Shown: piece by piece, positions 37,089 through 50,900 of the stretch
How the letters are laid out: the number at the start of each line of letters is the position of its first letter
Numbering within the stretch: position 1 is the stretch's first letter
From: Bagarius yarrelli
Taxonomy: Eukaryota; Chordata; Actinopteri; Siluriformes; Sisoridae
Direction: 5' to 3'
DNA length: 64,000 nucleotides
Assembly: GCA_005784505.1 (NCBI GenBank)
Contig: VCAZ01000420.1
Coordinates: 1-64,000 of the forward strand
Position numbers and translations under genes: made by a program
Notes under the pieces: generated by a model
Told to the model about the DNA's origin: nothing
Databases searched by the model: none
The model's input: the letters and a program-made list of their open reading frames with translations, nothing else

Positions 37089-37399
37089 TTTAGTGGGTAA
37101 TGTTATTGTGGGTTATTTTTCCTGGAGGAGGTTTTTCCTGTAATTCTGTTCTTATTGGTGTGAAATGAGATTATTAAGGGTTGTTAGGGGTTTATGATAT
37201 ATATATTTTTGCTCTTATGTAAATAATGTGTGTAGTTTTCTATGGGACTGGGTTTAGTGTCTGTGTGCTGGTGTGTTTCTGTAAGCTCAGTGCTGTATGT
37301 CCTGTTTTTTTTTTTTTTTTTTGGACTAAATCTGGTCAAAGATGTCATCAAGAGATACGTTCCGTTCATCTGGGATCTCCAGGACTCACAGCTAACAAT

Positions 37400-37425
37400 C
37401 ACACACACACACACACACACACACA
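37400..37425. repeat. (CA)n microsatellite
   Basis: About 13 CA units in the likely MHC class I 3' untranslated region. Confidence 0.92.
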
Positions 37426-37902
37426 TTTAAAAATGTTTTTAATTATGATCGCAGCGTTTTACTTGCCTCATCTTATATTCAGTACAATTTTCTGACACAC
37501 ACACAGTTAAATATAAATGTAGTTGAGGTTCTTTGTTCTTTACATCTAACAGATCGTCAGTACGTGTAATTTAAGATTTTTAGTGAATTTTGATCTGAAA
37601 TTCCACAATTTGGAGAATGAACAGTTTTAAAAAAAAAAAAACCATGTAAATTCCAGAAACACTTAAATGAGACTTGTCACTCGAGCTTTTCTGTAAAGTT
37701 CTGTATGTTTTTTAAATGTTTTAGTTCACCAGTAAATTCCACCGAATGAAACACACTCTTCTGTGCTTTTCCAGTATCAGACTTTACCGGGTTAGGAAAC
37801 ATCTCTTGCTTTGTGTTTCTTTTACTGCGTAAATGCATTTAAGTTTTAGGCTTTATAGTAACCATGTTTAAGAGGAAACCAAAAGAAATGGATTTCAGCT
37901 GC

Positions 37903-37908
37903 AATAAA
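37903..37908 (+). terminator. Candidate polyadenylation signal of the MHC class I gene
   Basis: AATAAA, followed by further overlapping AATAAA words to about 37,930, is the first strong cluster after the tail exons. It would give a 3' UTR of about 1 kb. Confidence 0.5.
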
Positions 37909-37934
37909 AATAAATAAATCAATGAATAAAAAAC

Positions 37935-39205
37935 ACAACACATTTTTTCTTTTCTCTCTTTTTTTTAATATGATGAGAGAAATTTATGAATTGAAAGAAC
38001 GATTTGGAGAAAAAAGTAGAGATGTGTGTTGTGAGAGGAGTCAGGAACAGAATGTAACCTAATATGTGTGCAAACCACTTTTAATGACAGTCGTGTGATT
38101 ATAAAGAAACATCTCGATCATGTGATTTCATTGATCACTATTGTTTATTGTAAAATCACCTGAGAACTTTCATAATGAATGTGTTAATTATTGCGTCTGT
38201 AAATTTCTCCGTGAAATGTGATGCTTCTATTTTCTATATATTTTTTTTATTATTAATTTTTTTATACCTATAGTAAAAAAAACTGCCTTTATTTCTTGTT
38301 CAGGTTGTGGTGAACCTTCTAAATCAGCTACATGCAAAAATTTCCATACAAAACAATCACAAGTACAATTTTAGTGAAATCCTGCAGTCAGTGATGTTAA
38401 TTCTAAATAACAACGTCTTATTTTAGTGTCAGAAACCAGCACATAAGCGTTCATACTCTGAGTCAGTGTTAAAGCGCCATCTAGTGTCAGAGTATCAGTT
38501 ACACTTTATTCTAAATACAACATTATCCATATTCAAATTCTGTCACATACATAATTATACACAGTAGAACACAGAGTGCGATGTTCTTTAAGACTCTTCA
38601 AATTAACAAAAATAAATTCAATCAAAATATACAGAAATTAACAGAATAAAACTCTGTTGCGTCCAACGTGTATATATAAACTGTGTATTTAAAGTGACTG
38701 CAGTGAAACGTTGTCCTTTTATCAGATTTCCTTTAGTTTATCACGTCAATCAGAAGGTGATTTTTAAATAAGATAAATTATTATTGGAATTCTTAGTAAA
38801 ATCCTGTACAAATGATTTCACCTCCTGTAGATATTTAATAAAAGACTGTAATAGGAAGAACCTTTAATTATCACCCTAAAGAATCATATCAAATGTGTGT
38901 TTGTTTGTTATTAAACGGCTTTTTTCTGGCATTTCCTATTCTTTCACACTAAGCCAGCCCAAGACTTCTCGAAAATCATGTGATGTTTGTGTGTGTACGT
39001 GCTGGGTTACTAATACCACGTGATGAATTCGAAGAGAGTCATTTCTCAGAAATCATGTGACTGTTGAGGGATTTAATGTGTGTGTTTATAATTAATGTCT
39101 GCTACAATAATTAAAACATAAAGCTCTGTATTTTCCTGTGAAATAACAGTATTGCATAATGTCTAGTTCTGGTAAAATAAAGTTCGATATTTTAATTTTA
39201 AGGAA
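37935..39205. other. Intergenic spacer between MHC class I and the RNF213-like gene
   Basis: AT-rich sequence with no gene, RNA or mobile element recognised. Confidence 0.5.
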
Positions 39206-39210
39206 TAGAA

Positions 39211-39311
39211 GCGAAAGTAATAAAGTGAAAGTGAAAGTAAACAGTGAACCCTGCAGTATTACTGTAGGACTCTCCCCGGCTCCTGTAAAACGGTTTGTAC
39301 ATTATAAAAAC
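39211..39311 (+). promoter_or_regulatory. Interferon-type promoter of the RNF213-like gene
   Basis: Tandem IRF/ISRE words GAAAGTGAAAGT lie at 39,223-39,243, with a further GCGAAAGTA at 39,211. A TATA-like ATTATAAAAA sits at 39,301-39,310. A strong donor (ATCAG|GTAAGA) closes a short, probably non-coding first exon at 39,357. Fish and mammalian RNF213 genes are interferon-inducible, which fits. Confidence 0.6.
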
Positions 39312-39334
39312 TGCAGGCTACTCACACCCACTGC

Positions 39335-42300
39335 TTTCAAAGATACACCTTAATCAGGTAAGATAGGATTTCATAAGAAATCATTCGACTTTTCTCGTAA
39401 AATTGAAACGGACAAAAAGCCTGAAACTGCACTTCATGTGGGGAAAAACTGTTTTGCAGTTGTATGTGAAAGTGAGGCAGATCATGTTCATGTATTGCTT
39501 TCTGCAATCTGTAATTATTTTTGATAAAGTTTGAAATATGTTGGTGTAAATTATGTTGCTAATGCATTCAGTTTTTTGTACAGTCTCACATTATGTAATG
39601 TCTAAAAGTATCTAGTAACAATCTAGATACAACCTATACCACAAAATTTAAGAGGACTCGGTATCGTTAATATCATTTATTACACACAGGAGATTATAGT
39701 TTTAAATAAATAAAAAGTAATATTAATGCACTTTTCAGGTAATGCTGTGACTGATGCTGGAATAAAATGGACTCTTCCGAGGAAACGGAGCCTTTGCGTG
39801 TAATGGCTGCCCAAAATGTACTGCTTATTTCACTTTCTAGTCCTTTAAGTTTAAAAGCAGTGAAAAAAAACGCTGTTCTGTAATATCGTTAATCATAATT
39901 TTTTTCTAGAATCCTACTGAAAAGACAATAGATTCTATGCAGAATGCCCACACATATTCCCAAGGTAAGAAGTCGTGCATAATATATGTGTGTTTGTTAG
40001 CTTGCAATTTCCACAAATAATATGGTGCTGAATTCATTTCATAGTGATGAATTACTGCATAAGCCAAACATAAATGTACCAAGAATCATCAAGCCTAATT
40101 TTTAGCAGGATCCTTAAATACATGTGAATAGCTAGTAATGGTAAGACTGTGAACTTAAATGAAAATCAATATTGCTTTACTGTGGACATAGAAATGCACC
40201 CTTGTGGTAAGATTTTACTGGCGAGTGTAGGAAACATTTGTTGCACCATACATTGAAATTCTCACTTGGTGAAGTCCTTCAGCAGTTTATGACATGTCAA
40301 GTATGCAAAATGAAACTGTAAATGGAGGGTTCTAAGGGAGTAATATAAGAACTAAGGCAAAATAAGGGAAGAACTTTGTTAATAAAAATAATAATATCTA
40401 TAACATTAAAGCTAGAACTGCATAATTATTATTGTAATTAATGTCTTCCAAACAACTTTATTAGAAACACAGCTGCAACCAGAAGGCACTGAAACGAGAA
40501 AAGAGGTGAATAGACTTCAGGTAGTTTCATGCTGTCATAATAATATATAATAATAAAATATCAACGATAATTCACATAAAATATTGTTTTGTTATTTTTA
40601 GTTGGAGAATCGGGCCACAGCTAAAGCAACTTCAAAACAAACACAAGACTCTCCACATGACAAACAGGAACACACAACAATGACAGGTACACTGACCCTA
40701 CGTATTTAGTGTTCAAATTCCCTAAAGCACAAGTCTGCAAAAAACTATTTTACAAATAAATAAACAGATCTAAAGCTTAAAACGTGAAGAGAGGTGAATG
40801 AGCGGTGTAAGGGTGTGTAGGGTTCTGTGTTTCTCTCCGGGGTTACTGTGTGTAGCACCAAACAGTTTTCTGTTATTGGCTCATCTTGAGTCTCACAGAT
40901 TGTACCAAAAACATGACACAAATTTTATTTTTCAGCTATAGGGAAGTGCAAGTTTACTGATACTTGGCTAAAAAATGAATTTTTAAAGCCGATTGCTAAC
41001 AACATATTTAAAGCCCACTGCAGAGTACGCAAGAAATCGATAAAACCTCATGCAAAACAGCGTAAAGAGCATGTGCATGTGCTCGTTCGCTATGCGCTTA
41101 CGTGGTTAGCATTAGCATACTGCTCTTTAATACTCACCACCTATCTATCTCCTCCTTTAATTTGCTACTTAAACTGTGTTTTACCGTTGTCATCGTTACA
41201 TGCTCTGTTCTGGGGGATTTTGTGCCCTTCCCCTAGCTGGAGATCATGGAAAGACAGGGAATTTAGAACAGAGCCCTACTGCCAAGATTAGCGGTCTAAA
41301 GAGAAGACCCAAGATGAAATGCAAACTTGCCAAATAACCAATAGTGCAAAAATCATGTTATGTGCACGATTAAGTGTTAAGTATACAAAGTAAACAACTG
41401 CAAATTAAACTGTAAATGGTTATATAATATAACCAATAGTTAAGTAATATATTATAAGTAATATAATTAAAACAGAATAAATGCAAAACTTTATTTTAGA
41501 ATAATAATTATATATAAGGCAGAACTGCAGAATTATTATTGTAAATTTTCTTAAACATCCTTATTAGAATTAGCAAGCATTAGCAACACAGCTTCGACCA
41601 GAAGTCACTGAACACGAGAAGAAAGGTTTTAGGAAGTCTCATAATATATAATAATACTAATCTATAATCATTTAGATATAATATTTTGTTATTCTTAGTT
41701 GGAAAATCGGATCATCACAGCTAAGGCAACTTCAGAACACACAACAATGACAGTTATACCGACGCTTCTTATTTAGTGTTCACTTTCTGTACAACACAAA
41801 AAAACTTTACAAATAAATAAACAGATCTAAAGCCTTAAAACGTGAAGAGAGGTGAATGAGCGGTGTAAGGGTGTGTAGGGTTCTGTGTTCTCTCTGGGGT
41901 TACCGTGTGTAGCACCAAACGGTTTTCTGTTATTGGCTCATCCCGAGCACAGATTTTATTTTTCAGCTATGGGGAAGTGCAAGTGATGCTTATTTACAAA
42001 TAAATAAATGAAAAATTTTAACCCTAAAACTTGAGGAGAGGTGGATGAGGTGTGTAGGATTTGTGTAGGTGTTCTCTCTCTGAGTTTACCGTGTGTGGCT
42101 TTTTTGGGCATGTGAGGGATTTGCGAAGCTCCAAAAATTAATTCATTTATATTTACTTTACTTTTTGTTACTTTAATTCCTATTTTTTTATTTTAATATT
42201 AGATATAAACTGGGGTTTGGAATCCCTGCTTTACATGCAGTTTGGGAAACCCTGCTCTATCCTGAGACTGTATTTATACACAGGAAATATAGACTTATTA

Positions 42301-42746
42301 AGCACTGTGTTAAAAATACTATACTAATACTTAGTAGTGTCTCTTTTTGCTCATTTTATAGAACTGTTTTATATTTTTGTCCTACACATGTTTAGGGTTT
42401 TCATTCACAGGTAATTTAAACCCACTTGACATTTTTTATGATTATTGATTCAATTTGTATCTTAAATGGGATGGGGAATATACGAAAAATGCATTTCATT
42501 GGCTCTGTAAATGTACCTCGCACAATGACAATGAATTGAATATACTTATATACTAATACTTAAATGTACATTTAAAAAGAAAATGTTTCCTAAGTCTGAC
42601 ATGTAAAAATCTAAATTTTAGGCTTTAAAAAGTCCTTAAATAATTTCCAACAGGTTTTAATCTTCCAATGCCCATGTATCGCTCCTTTCTAATATAAATA
42701 TATAACATTTAAAGGGTTTCCTAATTTTTTTCACATGAATGTGATA

Positions 42747-42798
<52 letters not shown>

Positions 42799-43253
42799 AA
42801 AAAAAAACTTTCTCTAAAATCTACTTTAAAAAAGAACAATTTCTGTGAATTCTGAGGAAGAAATTGGGACATCCCAACATTTCTGTGGGGCAACTTGAAA
42901 CGGGCTGTACATGCAAGAAACCCCTTAAACATCTTACAGCTGAAAGAATTCTACATTGAAGAGTGGGGGGCAAACTTTCCTCAGACTGATGTCAAAGGCT
43001 ACAAGGAGCATCTTATTGAAGTTATTTTAGCCAAAGTGGGTAACACTAGCTATTAAGTGGTAGGGTGTCCTAACTTTTCCCTCAGTAAAAAATACACATC
43101 TTTGTTGAAATCTTTTGTTTATTGAGTAAAACAATGTTATTTTTTTGTGTTTTACTTGCAATTAAGTCCCCTTTTTTTTTTTACAGAGAAAGAGATTAGC
43201 CATTGATATGTTAACATTTCTTCATAAAGAACTAAATATTTAATGGGGTGTCC

Positions 43254-43299
<46 letters not shown>

Positions 43300-43301
43300 G
43301 G

Positions 43302-43347
<46 letters not shown>

Positions 43348-46300
43348 ATATATATATATATATATATATAGTCATGTATGTGTATGTATATACACCTTCC
43401 CGTATGTTAAGTGCAAAAGTAAGGAGCTTCTCTATTGCCCACTGATGCAAATAAGGCTTGATGTGTGTTCTTGACATCAAACTACCCAGAGATTTTTGCA
43501 TTTTTCCAGAAGCGTCTAATTTTGTCTCATGGACGGGCCATTGCTGAGAAAGGCTGTTCTGTTAATAAAGTTTAGAAACCTGCAATAGGACATTTTAGTT
43601 ACGCTGGTATGTTACTATATCATTCGGCACAGCACTGTCAAAGTTTGGGGGCGTTAACCAGAACTGGGTACCGTCTATACCTTGAGACGGAGAGAAAGGA
43701 TCCCTTGCACAGGGACAAAGGAGAAAGGTGTCAGGGGATTATTTAAAACAACTTTTTTCAGAGATGTCCAAAGATAAATTTGCAGTGGAGGCTGTGGGAA
43801 AAGATGGCCGTTAGATGGCTCAGCTAAGTCAAATGCTTTAAGTAGGACCAACTGGAAGAAATCAGCTAAGCTCAAGAACAGTGAGAAGAATATTCTGAAC
43901 AAGAGAGAAGAGCCGAGTTTAATGTTGCAACACCTGCAGAATCGTGTTAAGATGTTTTTTTTGTACTTTAACAACGCTAATTTGAATAAATTTACTTTGC
44001 CAGTAATTTTGTTATTCAGCATTTTCTTTGTATGTTTTTTTGTGTCTGTGTCTGATGTTGTGATATATAGGTCTTAAATTTCATTAAAAGTGGTCTTTAA
44101 AAAGGTCTTTAAACAGTTGTAAATTGTTATATATATATGTACGTATGTCTATGTATGATTAATACCTGACAGTAACATAAGGTACGATTTAAAATTATTT
44201 TTAATGTAACACGTTTTTAAAAATTATTTAGATTTAAAAGAGAATCTACCCGAGAACGATGATCCACAGCAGCCCTCGCGGTCTTCCGAGACAGAGGAGT
44301 CATGTGTAAGAAGCGTTTCTCTTTATTCAAATCATATCAGCTTTTTAATTGTAATTCATTTTTTATGTTAATAGAATAGTGTGTAGGGGTTTAAGGAATG
44401 ATTAAAATGCTGATTGATTTCTAAGAGGCTTTAGAACCAGCGTCACAGTTTTTACATGAGATTTGAAATGATATCTTTGTAATATGTAATATCTGTACTT
44501 GTTAGTCCAAGCGAAGTGTCTTTTTAATCAGCAGTACTGACGTTTTTACTTTTTTAAGTTTTTTCTTTTACATTGAAAATTTTGATTTTTACATTGCATT
44601 TTGCTTTTTTACATTTTTTACATTTTTAATTAAAATTTTTGTCCTTAGCTTAGCTTAGCTTAGCTGTAATGATCTTGTTTGCTAATCCTCTGACCTGAGT
44701 TCAACTTGCCTGCATGACGTGACGTGGATCTGTCTGCCTTATCTCCCTCTCCAAACCTACTGTACTTAAAGTGCACTTGCATCCTCTCAGCCTCCTGACA
44801 ACCATTTTAACTACACTGTTTGTCGTATCTAAGTAAAATACTCAATGATAGATTTTTGGTTATAATATTGACCAAACGAATGTGACTGCAGTTGAATGTA
44901 ATGCCAGTGGAATGCTTTGTGGGGACTTGTATCCATTGTCTATTAGTTTGACTGTAAATCCAACATTTATTTCTCTCTTTCAAAATGTTTCTAGGTTTCG
45001 TCCCAACTGCCAGACAAAGGTGTGAGAATTGTTTTAATACTGTCAGTAAAATGAACAGCTTTTATAGACAAATGATTGTTTCTTTTTACTGTTAATGCAG
45101 GCTTATATGCTTTATTATCTTTTTAGGGTTAGATGATAAACAATCCAAACTACGTAATCGAATCAGGTGAAAATGATTTTATGCAAAAATATATTGTGTC
45201 CAAAAGAATGCATTGCAATTTAAATAAAAATCAAATACATACACAAATACATATACAGCTATAATAAATACACAGCTATAATACATGTATCAAGCCGCAT
45301 ACATTCATTATCTATACAAGATGTCCTAAGTTGTCCTATAGCTTTTCACCCTCAGCGTAAAATTTTAATGTAAAGTATTTTTTTTTATTTACAAATGGAA
45401 AACAGAGAAACATGTACAGTAGCTAGTTGCACAGCTGTTTGTATCTACTTTATTTTTATATGCTATAAGTAATTTGTCTATAAATAAGATAATGTTGGGC
45501 ATATCTAGCTATAACTTGCCTCTATAATTGTAATAGTCTAACTTTTATTTCTTTCAGTGGGACTGAAAATAATGTTGAGGAATTCATTTGTGTGAAATTT
45601 TATGCTGCTCTTCGGAAGGAAGCTGATAATCAGTATAATAAAATGTATCTTGTTATCTACCCAAATGAAAGGAAAATAGAAATGACTCCAATAAGGTATG
45701 TTTGTTAATTGTCATTTAAACCACAAATATTTTTTTTGGCTTTAAATACAGTGCATTTACATTTGAAATGTGATTAGACAGAAGCCTCTCTTTAGTGCAT
45801 AACATGCAAATTGACCCTACTTTGACGTTTTAATTAATTTGGTAAATAAATGTTTTTAAGGTTAAACATTTCTCTGTTGGGGATTGTAGCCCTTCGAGTA
45901 AGCTACAGGAAAGTGTTAAGGAACATGTATAGATTAGATGTACACCTGCACACAGAAGATTCACTGCACGCTTAAACAAGTGACTGTTTTTAACAGGTCT
46001 GATTCAGCTGGTTGTTTGTTCAGATTTGACCTCAATCTTTGCAAGGCAGATGCTAATTTGCTCTATTACACATATTGCCTTAATGATAAACAAGAAAACC
46101 TTCAAGAGTTTATTTTCAGGAAACTGTTCAGAAACATCAGTGAGCTGGATAAAGGTATCTATCTATCTGTCTGTCTCTGTGTTTATCCATTTTTTAATCT
46201 GTTATACATTCCATAATGTGTGTGTGTGTATATATATATATATAATATGCCTTGAAAAAGTATTCGTACCTCTTTTTCACATGTCACCTTACAACCACAA

Positions 46301-47913
46301 ACTTAAATTCATTTTATGTAGATTTTATTTATTTTTTAGACCAACACAAAGAAGCATAACTGTAAAATGGAACAAAAATGATTCATGGTTTTCGAAGTTT
46401 TAAGCATGTAAAAATCAGTAAGGTGTGGTGTGCATTTGTATTCAGTCCCCCTGCGTCAATACTTTTTAGAGCCACCTTTCCCTGCAGTTACAGCTGCAAG
46501 TCTTTGGGGTATGTCTCCACCAGCTTTGCACATCTAGAGACTGAAATTTTTGTCTATTCTTCTTTGCAAAATAGCTTAAACTCAGCCAGATTGGCTGGGG
46601 GGCATCTGTGAACAGCAATTTTCAAGTTTTGCCACAGATGCTCAAAGGGATTTAGGTCTGGACTTTGATGAATATTCTTTGATCCAAACCATTCCATTGT
46701 AGCTGGGGCTGTATGTTTAGGGTCATTGTCTTGCTGAAAGGTGACTCTCCTTCCCAGTCTCACATCTTTTGCAGCCTCTAACAGGTTTTCTTCCAGGATT
46801 ACCCTGTATTTAGCCCCATCCATCTTCCCATCAACTCTGACCAGCTTTCCTGTCTCTGCTAAAGAAAAGCTCATGTTTTACAGCGGCGATGGTGTGTTTA
46901 GGGTGATGAGAAGTGTTACTTTTCCACCACACATAGCGCTTTGCATTTAGACCAAAAAGTTCATCTTTGGTCTCATCTGATCAGAGCACATTCTTCCACA
47001 TATTTGCTGTGTCCCCTACATGAATGGCAAACTGCAAACGGGAATTCTTGTGTCTTTCTTTCAACAATGTTTATTTTCTTGCCACTCTTCATAAAGGCCA
47101 GATTTATAAAGCACACAACTTATAGCTGTCTTGTGGACAGTTTCTCCATGTGACCATGGGCCTTTTGGCTGCTTCTCTGACTAGTGCTCTTCTTGCTCGG
47201 TCTATGAGTTTGGGTGGACGGCCATTTCTTGGTAGGTTTGCAGTTGTAGCATACTTTTTCTGTTTCTGGATGATGGATTGAACAGTGCTCCTTGAGATGT
47301 TCAAAGCTTGGGAAATTTTCTTTATAATCTAATACTGCTTTAAACAATTATGTGCTATTTTGTGTTGGTCTATCACATAAAATCTCAATAAAATACATTT
47401 AGGTTTGTGGTTGTAAGGTGGCAAAATGTAAAAAAAAGTCAGAAGGAATACTTATTCAAGGCACCGTATAATGTGTGTGAAACCGTGAAATGCCACGTTA
47501 ATTTAAAATAGGAGCAAATTTCACGCCTTAAACCACTGATGGCACTGATTCCAATCCTGGATCAATGAGAGACTTGTTTACTTGTATAAATATTAAGTTA
47601 TGAATGCAGATGTTGTTCTTTATCAGAATGCTTCACCTGCAAGAAATCAGAAATATTCACCTGCATAAAAATGGCCCCCCCACCCAACGCAAAACGCGGC
47701 AGAAATAGTCTTAATCGTTTGTGCTGCTTTCGTTTTTAAAATATTAGACATAATATTTCAGCCGATGACGTCAACAGCCCTCCACACGCTCCAAATTTAA
47801 CTGAACTAGACTCAAACGTTTGTACCTCGTTTGTGCTGCTTAGTTGTTGTTTTATTTAAATAATATTTAATGGTCATTCTTGGGTCACTTACCCCCCCCC
47901 CCCCCCCCCCCCC

Positions 47914-47947
<34 letters not shown>

Positions 47948-50900
47948 ATTCTCCAAAGTCATCTAAAATAGACTCAATCGTTTGTGCTGGTTTTTGATGA
48001 CCAAACTTTCGTATATGCTGCTTTTTATTTTACTGATATTTAACATTTTTTAATGCTTTTTAACTTTTTAACAAATTGTTAGATTCTAGTGATGGTTAAT
48101 AAAAAAAACAGCTCAAGGACACAATGTTGGCAGACTGGCAGACTCTTTTTCTGTAACTTTTTGCATGAGCACCATAAAGTTGTAGCTTTATTTATCTGAA
48201 AATTGAGTTATTGGAGTTATTACAGGAAAAGTTGATACAGTTACATAGTCAAATTTCTGGCCAAAGTAAGTAAGTAGAATGTTTTAACAGTGTCAGTTCA
48301 CAATATTATTACAGCAGTTATCATGTATAATCATGTATAGAAAACTTTACATGATTACTTTAGTTAAACGATAGTAACCATAAATTAACCATAGTTTTTG
48401 CTAACCATAGTTTAACCATGCTATTGGTAGTAAAAATGGTAATGAATATGCCAAATAATAAAATAATACAAATATTTGGTTACTACTCCTGCAACATAAA
48501 CAACTATTTCTGGTGAATTTGGACCTCGGAATGACCATTAAATATTATTTTAATTTCTAAAAAAAAGGAAGCAGCACAAACAAAAACGATTGAGTCTATT
48601 TTAGATTTGGAGCATGAGGGGGGGGGGGGAGACTGACGTCATCGCCTAAAATATAAAAACCAAAGCAGCACAGACAAAACTTTTATTGGCACAAACCAGC
48701 ACAAACGAAGCACAAACAATTGAGTCGAATTCTGTGTAATTTTAAGCATGTGGGGGGGCTGAGTGACCGGAGAATGACCTTTAAATGAATATTTTATATC
48801 TAACAAACGAAAAGAAACTTTTTCCAGCACAAACAAGCACGAACAATTAAGATTATTTCCGCCATGTTTTGCGTTTGGTGGAAGGCCAACTTCAGGTAAA
48901 TTATTTTAAACTTTTCTTTTTTTTTTTTCTTTTTTTTTCAGTTTTTCACCAATTTGATGATGTATGTGTGCAAACTGGATTATTGTATGGGAAGAAATCA
49001 GTGATTAACAAAATACGATCCAAATTCATTCAGTCAATGTTTACACAGCTGATTGAATGTACAAATGAGGATTTAACAGCACTACAAACTACAGCTCTGT
49101 TTTTGCTTAACTGTGTGCAAATAAGACGTTGCATAGACCCTAAAAACTTTGAGAAAGAAATACTAACATCATGGGTAAGTATGGATGCAATCTGTATATT
49201 TGACTTTTCAGTTTAAAAAACTTAAAATTTAGGTGTACCAATTCGTACCATTTTTTTAAAAAGTCTAGTAATTTATGTATTTTACAGAAAAATGTACACT
49301 TAAAGTCCTCACTGTTTAAATTAATGCTCACATTAAATACAAGAATGATTCAGTCTCATGACATTATTCCTGTTTTTAATGCATTACAGCCTGACAGCCC
49401 GAAGGGCATCCATTATTGATTTTCGCTCTTTTTGCTTGCACACACATATTTCTTCAGATTCCCTCAATCTTTTGATGATATTATGTACGTCGGATGATTG
49501 TAGATGTTGACAAACATTATTTGGGTTTTTTTTTGTGGATTGTTATACCTCTACCCATCTTTACTTTTACCTGACTTGTCCAGTCTAAAGCCGCATTTAA
49601 ACTGCGGGTCTTGATGCTTAATTCCGTAATTTTGTGACTACATCTGAATTTTTTGACAGCCTGCTTCTTTTAAGAAAGGCAGCAAAACAAATAGTGTGCT
49701 TTTCAATGTCCACGATTTATAACAGGCTCAGATACACACTCGTTGTCTGTTTGGGATCAGAGTATGCTTAGTCAGCTTTTAAAGGGGTTGACTGTGAGCA
49801 GTTAATTCTAACTGCTCTGCCTCTATGCCTGGCTAAGAACAACGGCCAGGCACTAAGTCTCCAAAAGGCACAGCAACCACAGGATTGTAGTTCTTCCTAA
49901 AAAGTCTTTATGTAAAAGGTCCTGATTCCATGAGAGCCTCTGGGGACACCCCCATCCCCCCGGGGAGGAAAAGATCACGCTGCTTTATATGGTGCCCAAA
50001 CCTTGGCGCCCCTTCAAGAGATATCGCATTATCCCTGCCAGCTGTAGTGTAGGATCTGCCATGGGATTCCGTATGAAACGGTAGAAAACGGTATGGCCTG
50101 CCAGTCAGCCCCAAAACAGGTGCAAGTATTATTGTCCTCAGCACCACCAGAAGCCCGCCTCGAAATGTTGGCTCTCCCACTAGTGTCAGGCAGTTTGCTT
50201 CCTGCTGTGAATTCGTTCAGGACAAGAGGCTGCTCGCTCCAGATTTACCAGAAGCCAGCAGTGTGGAAGCTTCTGCCGAATGTCATGCAGTGGTTCCTGC
50301 ACACCATACAACTAGGTTACAATATCCAATTTGGTTCACATCCACCGCAGTTCTGCGGGGTGTTTCACCAAATGTGACCAGGGCAGCTCCAGTTATGGAC
50401 CCAAGCAGACTCCAGTTATGGAACAAAAAGAAAACATTCTTTTGGCAAAGGAGCAATAGCCAGCACTTTTAAAATAAGGATGTGAAGTAGACCTATGCTA
50501 ATTAAACAGGGCCATTCAGCAGCACCAGATCAAGGTGCGGACCATCAGACAGGTTGTGTCACAAATCAAGTCCGATGACTGGTTTGTCACTATAGATCTC
50601 AAGGATGCATACTCCCACATAGAAACTTCCTGTGCTGAGGAACGATGAATGAGTTTTGCTTTTAGGGTAGAAACATGTCAATACTTCCCTTTGGAGTCGT
50701 TTACAAATAAATAGACGCTGCAGTGGCTCCGGGGCATTCTGAACTACATAGATGACTAGTTTTAACAGCAGGCGGCTCCGCATTGAGATGCCTTTCTCTA
50801 TTGTACCCAGAGGCAGGGGCTAAGAGTCGACGCCAAGAAAAGCGTGCTCTATTCAGTCCAGCCCATTACCTATTTAAGGGTCATTTGAGACTTGGCTGCA

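Noticed and set aside
39159..39353. 65-codon open frame beginning MSSSGKIKFD
   Set aside because: Its stop lies four bases before a strong splice donor, and it covers the ISRE and TATA-like words. It is better read as promoter plus leader exon.
43253..43501. Minus-strand frame rich in IYIYIY
   Set aside because: Translation of the (TA)n tract.
48869..49216. Open frame running from an internal ATG through poly-T into the RNF213-like exon
   Set aside because: The upstream part is intron with a poly-pyrimidine tract; the real exon starts at 48,942 and joins 46,154 in phase.
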